DNA of 6,337 nucleotides, from contig JAHEXO010000139.1 in NCBI GenBank assembly GCA_023252065.1, positions 1 through 6,337 of the forward strand. Direction: 5' to 3'. The position numbers and the translations under genes are program-made. This DNA is from Nocardioides sp. (GTDB taxonomy: Bacteria > Actinomycetota > Actinomycetes > Propionibacteriales > Nocardioidaceae). This document shows positions 1 to 5,587 of the stretch, one piece after another. Position 1 is the stretch's first letter. Each line of letters starts with the position of its first letter. Under the pieces are notes generated by a model. That model was given only the letters and a program-made list of their open reading frames with translations, was not told the origin of the DNA and searched no databases.

Positions 1-1347
1 ACCCCGGTCGCGGGCATCACGCCCTGGGAGGACATGCACGCCTTCCCCGGTACGACCGCCGTACCGTCCAAGATCAAGGTCGGAGACGCCACCGCTCGCC
101 GGATCGCGAACGCCACGTCCGTGACCACCGCCCAGGCCTCCCAGGGCTTCTCCGAGCTCCGCGCCCCGGCTCTCGTGGCGGGACTCGGCGCCCGCGCGCT
201 GTCGATGGCCACGGGTCGTCCCTACCTCAACCCCCAGGTCGCTCCGGCCGGACGCGCTGCGGCCGGTGGCCCGGTCGACGCCGACATGGTCGCCGGCGGC
301 AACCTCGTGGCGACCGAGTCGACCGGTGACATCCTCTTCGGCGCGCTCGGCACGATCACGTCGGTGTGCGGCGACGCGGTCTCCGGGTTCGGCCACCCGA
401 TGCAGTTCGCCGGCAGCACGACGTACGGCCTGGCCGGCGCCGACGCGCTCTACGTCCAGTCCGACTCGCTCGGCTCGTCGTTCAAGGTCGCCAACATCGG
501 TGACGTGATCGGCACCGTCGACCAGGACCGGATGACGGGCATCTTCGGCACTCTCGCCGGTGACGGGCCGCCGGACTTCCCGGTCACCTCCGACATCACC
601 TACACCCCGACCGGCGGCACCGCGATCAACCGCGTCGGCACCTCCCGGATCCAGCTCCCGGCCGCCACCGCCGAGGTGACGTTCTACGAGCTCCTGGCCA
701 ACCACCAGGCCACCCTGGACGCCTACCAGAAGGGTTCGGAGAACCAGTCGTGGACGGTCACGGGCAAGGACGGCAACGGTACGCCGTTCACGCTGCAGGC
801 CGGCAACCGCTACACCGACACCACGGACATCACATCCGCCTCGGTGTGGGACCTGCCCGACATGCTCTGGCTGCTGACCCACCTCGACGGCGTCACGGTC
901 GACTCGGTGCACCAGACCTCGCACGTCAACGACGCGACCGCGGTGCACAAGATGCAGGGCCTGCAGCAGAAGCGGGGCGGCGCCTGGGTCACGGTCGACG
1001 GCACGCACCCGGCGTTGCTGAAGGCCGGCAAGAGCGCGACCCTGCGGCTGCGCTACGTCGGCGGTGACACGGGCAAGGCGTTCTCACTTCCGGTCCCGGC
1101 CAAGGCGGCGGGCGCCCGCGGGCGGCTGTTCACCGAGGAGTCGCCGAGCTACTGGTTCGAGCGCAGCTTCCCGCGCACCCTCGGTGGCCTGAAGAAGCTG
1201 GTCGACACGATGCCTCGCAACGATCAGGCCGTCTTCGACCTGTACGCGTTCGGCGGCAAGTCCCGTCCGGTGCACGTGCACGGTCTGACCAAGGCGGAGT
1301 CCGAGGTCATCACCGGCCACGGCGGGTTCAAGGTCGTGATCAAGTGA
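1..1347 (+). CDS. SpoIVB/S55-type peptidase-like protein, 5'-partial
   Basis: The frame is open from base 1 to the TGA at 1345-1347, so the gene starts outside the window and the ATG at 34 is internal. The first visible residues read TPVAGITPWEDM. In actinobacterial and acidobacterial S55-domain proteins a similar AGITP-E-M segment follows a GMSGSP serine motif, which would lie just upstream here. Visible residues 100-200 carry a GALGTIT strand, then GFGHPM, whose His (codon 394-396) corresponds to the SpoIVB catalytic His. GSTTYGLAGAD and IGDVIGTVDQDRMTGIFG follow, typical of the same family. The remaining roughly 240 residues form a C-terminal region I do not recognise. SpoIVB is a serine peptidase of sporulation signalling, but such actinobacterial relatives have no known substrate and are probably exported. 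Protease activity cannot be judged without the missing N-terminus. The family call is from motif memory, moderately sure. Confidence 0.72.
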   Translation, partial: TPVAGITPWEDMHAFPGTTAVPSKIKVGDATARRIANATSVTTAQASQGFSELRAPALVAGLGARALSMATGRPYLNPQVAPAGRAAAGGPVDADMVAGGNLVATESTGDILFGALGTITSVCGDAVSGFGHPMQFAGSTTYGLAGADALYVQSDSLGSSFKVANIGDVIGTVDQDRMTGIFGTLAGDGPPDFPVTSDITYTPTGGTAINRVGTSRIQLPAATAEVTFYELLANHQATLDAYQKGSENQSWTVTGKDGNGTPFTLQAGNRYTDTTDITSASVWDLPDMLWLLTHLDGVTVDSVHQTSHVNDATAVHKMQGLQQKRGGAWVTVDGTHPALLKAGKSATLRLRYVGGDTGKAFSLPVPAKAAGARGRLFTEESPSYWFERSFPRTLGGLKKLVDTMPRNDQAVFDLYAFGGKSRPVHVHGLTKAESEVITGHGGFKVVIK

Positions 1348-1381
1348 GCTCGGTGCGCTGAGCGCCGGCTGACCACACGCA

Positions 1382-1422
1382 GCGGCCGCGCCGGTCACGG
1401 AACCCGTGACCGGCGCGGCCGT
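1382..1422 (+). terminator. Strong stem-loop after the S55-like gene
   Basis: Arms 1383-1400 and 1404-1421 form an uninterrupted 18-bp stem with a 3-nt loop (AAC), extended by a G-U pair at 1382/1422. It begins 35 bases after the stop codon at 1347. No T-run follows, as is common for actinobacterial terminators. The perfect dyad would fold equally well in transcripts from either strand, so it could also back up termination of the convergent propeller gene. Confidence 0.8.
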
Positions 1423-1470
1423 CGTACGTCTCGAGCGGCTGTGGCGTTGCGGAGCGACGTGTCAGGACAT

Positions 1471-1501
1471 GGCCGGAACGGCTGGTTCGCCCGTCCCGGC
1501 C
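1471..1501 (-). terminator. Stem-loop terminator of the propeller gene
   Basis: Arms 1471-1481 and 1491-1501 pair over 11 positions around a 9-nt loop, about 29 bases past the stop codon of the minus-strand gene. In the minus-strand transcript every position pairs, with one G-U wobble. In the plus-strand transcript the same position (1477/1495) is an A-C mismatch. The hairpin is therefore better suited to the minus-strand gene. There is no T tract. Confidence 0.65.
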
Positions 1502-1507
1502 CGCTCC

Positions 1508-1537
1508 GCTCAGATCAGATCAGATCAGCTCAGCTCA
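1508..1537. repeat. Pentanucleotide tandem repeat, six units of G(A/C)TCA
   Basis: Six consecutive 5-base units read GCTCA, three GATCA, then two GCTCA; the preceding GCTCC at 1503-1507 is a seventh with one mismatch. On the minus strand each unit contains TGA. The TGA at 1530-1532 is the stop codon of the propeller gene, and the other units put TGA into all three minus-strand frames. A change in unit number would therefore alter only the last residues of the protein. Confidence 0.9.
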
Positions 1538-2975
1538 CTCTCAGCGTGGTGGTCGCCTTCGCGTATCCCGACTTGCCGGCGCTCGTGGCGTGCTTGCCGG
1601 TCGAGAAGGACCCCGGGAACGTGATCGTGCAGGTGCCGTGGGTGCCGGTCGAGCAGTGCCGGGTCCCGACCTTGACCGTCGCTCCGCCCACGGCGCTGTG
1701 GGCATCGGTGACGGTGAACACGACCCGCTGCCGGCTGCCGTGTCGCCACTTCGAGGGACTCGCGTGGAGCGTCAGCCCGGCGAGGACCTGGGTGTGCCAG
1801 AACGCGTCGCCGACATTGACCACGATGTCGCCGCGACCGCGGCTGCCCTCGATCGCCACGTTGTAGATCGCGGTCTGACCCCGCGGGATGCCCGGGGTCC
1901 GGACCGCACCCATGGCCAGGCCGTTCACCCCTGTGCGTACGGCGTGCACCTGGGGCCCGTTGTCCGACCAGGCGACCCAGAGCCGTCCGGTCGGCCCGGC
2001 GGAGAGGGCGACCGTCGTCGCGAACTTCGTGTGCGGAACCGTGGCCCAGGTCGAGGAGCCGACCTTCCACACCCGGACCGACGTGCAGCTCGGGAAGCCG
2101 ACGCAGTAAGCGAGATAGACGCCCCCGCCCACTCGAGCGGCGAGCGCCGTCCGTCCGGTCGAGATCGACTGGGCGTTGCTGCTCGACCCCGGGGCCTGGA
2201 GCGGGGTCCCGACGGTCGGGTAGATCTGCATGGCGAAGGTGCCGTGCGTGGACGGGGTGCCGCCGCTCTGGAACCAGGACGCCCAGACGGCCGAACCCGA
2301 CCTGACCAAGGTCACGTCGTAGATCGAACCGCCGGCGGGAGAGGTGTAGGTCTGGTCGGCACCGAGCCCGGTCCCCACGTGCCACCTGAGGTCGCCGTTC
2401 AGGGGGGTCGCCGCGACCGGGGTGCCGTCCGCCAGCGTGGTCGCACCCATGCCGTAGAGGCCGCTCAGGTTGGTGTCGCCGCCGATCGTGTCTGCGGGCA
2501 GCGCCCAGCCGCCGCCGGAGTTGCTGCTGGTGGCCGTGTACATCTGGTTCTGCGACCAGGTGCCCGAGCCGAGGTCCTTCTGTCCCACGAACATCGTCCG
2601 CAGCGACGTCCCGCCCTCGGAGACGATGATCGGGCTGGTGTCCATGGTGCTCCAGCCGGTGGCGAACAGGTTGTTCTGGGCTGCCGTCGACCCGTTGGTG
2701 TTCAGGGCCGTGTGACCGATCGTCGTACCGCCGCCGCTCAGGTCGTGGGGGTAGACGACGTGCAGGATGCCGTTGGCGGCTCGCGTCATGCTCGCTCGGT
2801 AGGTGATGCCAACCGTGCTCCTGGAGATCTTGGTCCACGATCCCGGTCCGCCCTTGGCGACGCTGCGGTCGTGGTGCGCCGGTGCGCCGACCGCGCCTCC
2901 GGTGGCCGCGGTCAGGGCTGCGGTGGTGAGGGTGGCGGTCGCGGCCAGCGCGAGCAGGATCGAGGTGCGTCTCAT
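1530..2975 (-). CDS. Secreted beta-propeller-like protein with C-terminal Ig-like domain
   Basis: This encodes 481 residues. The ATG at 2973-2975 is chosen because GGAGG (2981-2985) lies five bases upstream and the product then starts with a classic signal peptide: MRR, a hydrophobic Ala/Leu/Thr stretch (about 5-30), and likely cleavage near VGA or APA at 29-33. The frame stays open upstream to 3056 but adds only Pro/Gly-rich sequence. Residues 45-395 hold repeated strands of the form G-x-hydrophobic-(H/W/Y)-hydrophobic-A-(W/Y) (about 69-76, 227-234, 284-290, 330-336), as in beta-propeller blades. There is one degenerate Asp-box (S150-x-N-x-G-x-x-W157). Residues 400-481 resemble a bacterial Ig-like or carboxypeptidase-regulatory-like domain ending in GYAKATTTLRV. 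Cys pairs 291/297 and 441/449 could form disulfides. No sialidase active-site set is evident, so enzymatic function is unknown; binding of glycans or surface polymers is only a guess. Confidence 0.85.
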   Translation of the reverse strand: MRRTSILLALAATATLTTAALTAATGGAVGAPAHHDRSVAKGGPGSWTKISRSTVGITYRASMTRAANGILHVVYPHDLSGGGTTIGHTALNTNGSTAAQNNLFATGWSTMDTSPIIVSEGGTSLRTMFVGQKDLGSGTWSQNQMYTATSSNSGGGWALPADTIGGDTNLSGLYGMGATTLADGTPVAATPLNGDLRWHVGTGLGADQTYTSPAGGSIYDVTLVRSGSAVWASWFQSGGTPSTHGTFAMQIYPTVGTPLQAPGSSSNAQSISTGRTALAARVGGGVYLAYCVGFPSCTSVRVWKVGSSTWATVPHTKFATTVALSAGPTGRLWVAWSDNGPQVHAVRTGVNGLAMGAVRTPGIPRGQTAIYNVAIEGSRGRGDIVVNVGDAFWHTQVLAGLTLHASPSKWRHGSRQRVVFTVTDAHSAVGGATVKVGTRHCSTGTHGTCTITFPGSFSTGKHATSAGKSGYAKATTTLRVS

Positions 2976-2980
2976 GAGAA

Positions 2981-2985
2981 CCTCC
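2981..2985 (-). promoter_or_regulatory. Ribosome binding site GGAGG of the propeller gene
   Basis: On the minus strand GGAGG precedes the ATG at 2975 by five bases (TTCTC). It decides the start in favour of the signal-peptide form over the upstream in-frame codon at 3056. It also shows this gene is translated from a leadered mRNA, unlike the three SD-less genes in the window. Confidence 0.85.
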
Positions 2986-3033
2986 GGGGGTTCGGCGGCG
3001 GGCGGAGCCAGCGTCCCCTGCCACCCACCCGGA

Positions 3034-3056
3034 GGACCATGGCCCCTGGGGACCAT
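3034..3056. repeat. GGACCAT direct repeat with nested dyad in divergent promoter region
   Basis: GGACCAT occurs at 3034-3040 and again at 3050-3056, a 16-base period. Between them CCCC-T-GGGG (3043-3051) is a small palindrome. The elements lie in the 107-bp region shared by two divergent genes and overlap the probable -35 zone of the PLP-enzyme promoter. They might be an operator, but the sequence is short and GC-rich, so chance is possible. Confidence 0.3.
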
Positions 3057-3076
3057 TCTCGAGGTGGCCTTACCCT
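3049..3076 (+). promoter_or_regulatory. Putative leaderless promoter of the PLP enzyme gene
   Basis: TACCCT (3071-3076) fits the actinobacterial -10 consensus TANNNT and is followed after exactly six bases by the GTG start at 3083. GGGACC at 3049-3054 is a weak -35 match with a 16-base spacer. No Shine-Dalgarno lies at the usual distance from the GTG. Transcription would then begin at or next to the start codon. Confidence 0.5.
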
Positions 3077-3082
3077 GAGCGG

Positions 3083-4774
3083 GTGACGGACGCGCTCCAC
3101 CCGCTGGTCGACCTGATCCGTGACTCGGTCATCGGCGAGGACCACGTGATGACGACGCCCTACGGGCCTCGTCGCGTCACCTACGCCGACTACACGGCCT
3201 CGGGCCGCGCGCTGACCTTCATCGAGGACTTCATCCGCGACCAGGTGCTCCCCAGCTACGCCAACACCCACACCGAGTCCAGCGGGACCGGCCTGCAGAC
3301 CAGCCGGCTGCGCGAGGAGGCCCGCGAGATCATCCACGAGGCGGTCGGCGGCGACGACGACACGGTCGTGATCTTCGCCGGGTCCGGCTGCACCGGCGCG
3401 ATCGCCAAGATGATCGGCGTCCTGGGTCTACGGATCCCCTCGGAGCTCGACGACCGCCACGACCTCGTCGGCCACATCCCCCCATCGCAACGGCCCGTGG
3501 TGTTCCTCGGTCCCTACGAGCACCACTCCAACGAGGTGTCGTGGCGGGAGACGATCGCCGACGTCGTCACCATCCACGAGGACCAGGACGGTCACATCGA
3601 CCAGGGCGAGCTCGCTGAGCAGCTGGAGAAGTACGCCGACCGGCCCCTCAAGGTGGGCTCCTTCTCGGCCGCCTCCAACGTCACCGGGATCGTCTCGGAC
3701 ACCCACGGCATCTCCGAGCTGCTGCACCGCCACGGCGCCCTGTCGTTCTGGGACTTCGCCGCGGCCGCGCCGTACGTCGACATCGAGGTGCGTGCGCCCG
3801 AGGGCCGGCCGCTGGCCTACAAGGACGCGATCTTCCTCTCGCCGCACAAGTTCATCGGTGGCCCGTCCACGCCGGGTGTGCTGGTGGCGCGCCGCGAGCT
3901 CTTCCACAACCGGGTGCCCGACGTCCCGGGCGGCGGGACCGTCGCCTACGTGAACACCGACGAGCACCGCTACCTCGAGGACCCGTCGCTACGGGAAGAA
4001 GGCGGCACGCCGGCGATCATCGAGGCGGTGCGCGCCGGGCTGGTCTTCCAGCTCAAGCAGGCGGTCGGGGCCGAGGTGATCCGGGCCTCCGAGGCGCGCC
4101 TCCTGCGCCGGGCGGTCAGGTCCTGGCTCGAGGAACCTGCCATCGAGCTGCTCGGCAACCTCGAGGCCGAGCGACTCTCCATCGTCTCCTTCGTGGTGCG
4201 CTCGCCGTCCGGGCGCTACCTCCACCACAACTACGTCGTCGCGCTGCTCAACGACCTCTTCGGCGTGCAGGCTCGGGGAGGTTGCTCGTGTGCCGGCCCC
4301 TACGGCCACCGGCTGCTCGGCATCGACATCGACCGCTCCCACGAGTTCGAGCGCGAGATCACCGGTGGGTGCGAGGGGATAAAGCCCGGCTGGGTGCGGG
4401 TGAACTTCAACTACTTCCTCTCCGACACCGTCGCCGACTACCTCGTCGACGCCGTCCGGATGGTCGCTCGCGACGGGTGGCGGCTCCTCGGTGACTACCG
4501 CTTCGACACCCAGAGCGGCCGGTGGCGCCACCGCGACGGGCTCGTCGAGCCTCCGATCAGCCTGCGCACGATCTCCTATGACGGAGGCGTCGTCTCGATG
4601 CCGTCCGAGCGGCTGACCGGGGGAGAGGACCTCCTGGCCCAGCAGCTCTGCGACGCCGCCGAGATCCTCGCCGCGGCCACCGGACCCGACCTCCAGGAGC
4701 ACCCCGGCCACGTGAGCGCGGACTTCGAGCACCTGCGGTGGTTCGACCTCCCTCCGGGCTGTCTCGTCCACTGA
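3083..4774 (+). CDS. Class V aminotransferase-fold PLP enzyme (cysteine desulfurase-like)
   Basis: This 563-residue protein starts at GTG 3083. It has the landmarks of fold-type I class V enzymes: a phosphate-binding GSGCTGAI (100-107), His pair 147/148 in GPYEHHSNEVSW (PLP stacking), GSFSAASNVTG (192-202), Asp224 in WDFAAAAPYVDI (pyridine nitrogen), and SPHKFIGG with Schiff-base Lys256. RGGCSCAGPYGH has Cys401 and Cys403; the latter aligns with the persulfide-forming Cys of SufS-type desulfurases. Arg439 in GWVRVNFNYF matches the substrate-carboxylate Arg. SufS enzymes are about 400 residues; this protein has additional N-terminal sequence and roughly 100 residues after the core (about 465-563) that I do not recognise. 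Family members are predicted to release sulfur or selenium from cysteine or selenocysteine, or to catalyse other beta-eliminations. The true substrate is unknown. No suf, isc or molybdopterin genes lie nearby. Probably cytoplasmic, as no signal peptide is seen. Confidence 0.9.
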   Translation: MTDALHPLVDLIRDSVIGEDHVMTTPYGPRRVTYADYTASGRALTFIEDFIRDQVLPSYANTHTESSGTGLQTSRLREEAREIIHEAVGGDDDTVVIFAGSGCTGAIAKMIGVLGLRIPSELDDRHDLVGHIPPSQRPVVFLGPYEHHSNEVSWRETIADVVTIHEDQDGHIDQGELAEQLEKYADRPLKVGSFSAASNVTGIVSDTHGISELLHRHGALSFWDFAAAAPYVDIEVRAPEGRPLAYKDAIFLSPHKFIGGPSTPGVLVARRELFHNRVPDVPGGGTVAYVNTDEHRYLEDPSLREEGGTPAIIEAVRAGLVFQLKQAVGAEVIRASEARLLRRAVRSWLEEPAIELLGNLEAERLSIVSFVVRSPSGRYLHHNYVVALLNDLFGVQARGGCSCAGPYGHRLLGIDIDRSHEFEREITGGCEGIKPGWVRVNFNYFLSDTVADYLVDAVRMVARDGWRLLGDYRFDTQSGRWRHRDGLVEPPISLRTISYDGGVVSMPSERLTGGEDLLAQQLCDAAEILAAATGPDLQEHPGHVSADFEHLRWFDLPPGCLVH

Positions 4775-4784
4775 CCCTGGACGA
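4764..4784 (+). terminator. Weak stem-loop across the PLP-enzyme stop codon
   Basis: TCGTCCA (4764-4770) and TGGACGA (4778-4784) form a perfect 7-bp stem around a 7-nt loop that contains the TGA stop at 4772-4774. No T-run follows. It could terminate or stabilise the mRNA 3' end, but it is modest compared with the hairpins at 1382 and 1471. Confidence 0.3.
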
Positions 4785-4848
4785 CTGACGTGCTGGGGAT
4801 CACGCCGTGGAAGCCGTCGAGGAGTGCCTACGGGCTGGCGCGGCGACG

Positions 4849-4854
4849 TATGAT
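4849..4854 (+). promoter_or_regulatory. -10-like box TATGAT upstream of the small ORF
   Basis: TATGAT differs from the consensus TATAAT by one base and sits in an AT-richer patch of an otherwise GC-rich sequence. I found no convincing -35 at 16-19 bases upstream (the candidates read TGCCTA or GCCTAC), so an activator may be needed if it is real. The predicted start near 4861 would give a leader of about 75 bases before the ATG at 4937. Confidence 0.45.
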
Positions 4855-4890
4855 GTAAGAGTCGCAGAAGCGATCAAGTCCATTACATCA
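4851..4890. promoter_or_regulatory. Inverted repeat TGATGTAA-N24-TTACATCA
   Basis: Perfect 8-base arms at 4851-4858 and 4883-4890 enclose 24 bases, which themselves contain a small hairpin TCGC-AGAA-GCGA (4862-4873). The left arm overlaps the TATGAT box. If that box is a promoter, the left arm is not transcribed and the dyad would act as a DNA operator. If transcription starts further upstream, it could fold as a two-part RNA stem. Confidence 0.45.
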
Positions 4891-4902
4891 GTGCACCAGG
4901 GT

Positions 4903-4921
4903 CGGCCCTCCGGACGGGCCG
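4903..4921 (+). promoter_or_regulatory. GC hairpin in the leader of the small ORF
   Basis: CGGCCC (4903-4908) and GGGCCG (4916-4921) pair perfectly around a 7-nt loop. The hairpin ends 15 bases before the ATG at 4937, leaving the purine-rich GGAAGAGTGAGAGAC free as a possible ribosome contact. It could modulate translation of the small ORF, but simple GC-rich chance is not excluded. Confidence 0.3.
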
Positions 4922-4936
4922 GGAAGAGTGAGAGAC

Positions 4937-5074
4937 ATGAGCACGCAGATCTACCTGTTGGGGGGACTTCAGGAGGGTCGTGTCCCATCCGATCGGGACC
5001 TGCGTCAGCAGCGTGAGGCGCGTCAGCAGCGCCGCCTGCACCACCCTCACCGTCGTTTCCTGCGTCGCCACTGA
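4937..5074 (+). CDS. Putative 45-residue arginine-rich small protein
   Basis: ATG at 4937 and TGA at 5072-5074 give 45 residues. The start MSTQIYLLGGLQEG is neutral and fairly hydrophobic. From residue 20 on it is strongly basic: 11 Arg in total plus His at 35, 36, 38 and 45, with an RQQREA/RQQRRL six-residue repeat (23-34) that could be helical. Seven of the 11 Arg codons are CGT, and about 71% of third positions are G or C, lower than the neighbours. A purine-rich GAGAG just upstream is a weak ribosome site; an in-frame GTG at 4928 is an alternative start. It has its own possible promoter (4849) and a stem-loop 14 bases after the stop (5089-5108). I do not recognise the family. A nucleic-acid-binding mini-protein, a regulatory leader peptide or a non-coding RNA misread as an ORF are all possible. 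Confidence 0.5.
   Translation: MSTQIYLLGGLQEGRVPSDRDLRQQREARQQRRLHHPHRRFLRRH
5003..5031 (+). repeat. Direct repeat CGTCAGCAGCG, period 18
   Basis: The 11-mer occurs at 5003-5013 and 5021-5031. The 18-base period equals six codons, so it encodes the repeated RQQR of the small ORF in frame. An in-frame period mildly favours coding. Confidence 0.7.
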
Positions 5075-5088
5075 GCCCAGCCGGGGGA

Positions 5089-5108
5089 GTGGTCGCACGA
5101 GCGGCCAC
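5089..5108 (+). terminator. Stem-loop after the small ORF
   Basis: GTGGTCGC (5089-5096) pairs with GCGGCCAC (5101-5108), eight positions including one G-U, around an ACGA tetraloop. Flanking AGCCC (5074-5078) and GGGCT (5116-5120) could extend it as an outer stem. It lies 14 bases after the small ORF stop and just before the OsmC promoter box, so it may separate the two units. No T-run is present. Confidence 0.45.
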
Positions 5109-5119
5109 CCGCACCGGGC

Positions 5120-5125
5120 TAGCGT
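5120..5125 (+). promoter_or_regulatory. Putative leaderless -10 box of the OsmC gene
   Basis: TAGCGT fits TANNNT and ends six bases before the ATG at 5132, the same spacing as at 3071 and 6308. No Shine-Dalgarno is visible before this ATG. No good -35 was identified, so support rests on the -10 and its spacing. Confidence 0.45.
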
Positions 5126-5131
5126 GACGGC

Positions 5132-5563
5132 ATGACCGAGCACGCCCCGGAGACCCTGCGCACTCTCGACCTGACCCGCCTCGAAGCCGGTCGCTACCGC
5201 GCCACCAACACGCGTGGCGGAGAGCTGGTGGTCGGGTCGGGCGACGACGCCGACTTCACGCCGGTCGAGCTGCTGCTGGCGGCGCTGGCCGGCTGCACCG
5301 CCATCGACGTCGACCTGATCACCGGACGGCGGGCGGAGCCTGAGTCGTTCGACATCGGCGTACGAGGACACAAGGTCCGCGACGACGGCGGATCACACCT
5401 GGTCGACCTCGGCGTGACTGTCGCGATCACCTTCCCCGACGGGGAAGGCGGCGACGCGGCACGCTCGATCCTTCCGCGCGCCCTCCAGCAGACCGGCGAC
5501 CGGTTGTGCACCGTCGGACGCACCCTCCAGCTCGGTACGTCGATCTCCTACGACGTGTCCTAG
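5132..5563 (+). CDS. OsmC family protein
   Basis: This 143-residue protein has the standard length and layout of the OsmC/Ohr superfamily. An N-terminal strand region is followed by DFTPVELLLAALAGCTAIDVDLI (about 41-63), with Glu46 and Cys55 at the start of the central helix. The second Cys is in GDRLCTVGRTLQLG (Cys126). The two Cys correspond to the redox-active pair of OsmC and Ohr, dimeric enzymes that reduce organic hydroperoxides with thiol electrons. The sequence looks more like general OsmC/YhfA-type proteins than classical Ohr, so peroxide reduction is inferred rather than certain. It appears leaderless (box at 5120). It is convergent with the cyclophilin gene, with only 24 bases between stop codons. 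Likely cytoplasmic. Confidence 0.88.
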   Translation: MTEHAPETLRTLDLTRLEAGRYRATNTRGGELVVGSGDDADFTPVELLLAALAGCTAIDVDLITGRRAEPESFDIGVRGHKVRDDGGSHLVDLGVTVAITFPDGEGGDAARSILPRALQQTGDRLCTVGRTLQLGTSISYDVS

Positions 5564-5587
5564 CCCCGCCGGGGGACCGGCCGGGTG

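Noticed and set aside
1525..3024. Long minus-strand frame of about 499 codons overlapping the propeller gene
   Set aside because: It is an Arg/Pro/His-rich frame-shifted shadow typical of GC-rich DNA; the other frame has the signal peptide, blade strands and ribosome site.
2976..3056. N-terminal extension of the propeller gene to a start codon at 3056
   Set aside because: It adds a Pro/Gly-rich stretch before a perfect signal peptide, and GGAGG sits at the right distance for the ATG at 2975.
1590..3086. Long plus-strand frame of about 498 codons antisense to the propeller gene
   Set aside because: Composition is Arg/Gly/Asp-biased without any recognisable domain; it mirrors the codon bias of the real gene.
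4807..5016. Alternative 69-codon plus-strand frame overlapping the small ORF
   Set aside because: It starts before the TATGAT box, crosses the dyad and the GC hairpin, has no ribosome site and no repeat logic; the 4937 frame fits the surrounding signals better. Not excluded with certainty.
4800..5114. Minus-strand frame of about 104 codons across the 4775-5131 gap
   Set aside because: No ribosome site or leaderless box of good quality was seen at its start, and it overlaps the ordered plus-strand signals.
5564..5587. GC-rich 24-base gap between the OsmC and cyclophilin stops as a terminator
   Set aside because: Only a 4-bp CCCC/GGGG stem is available, too weak to call.
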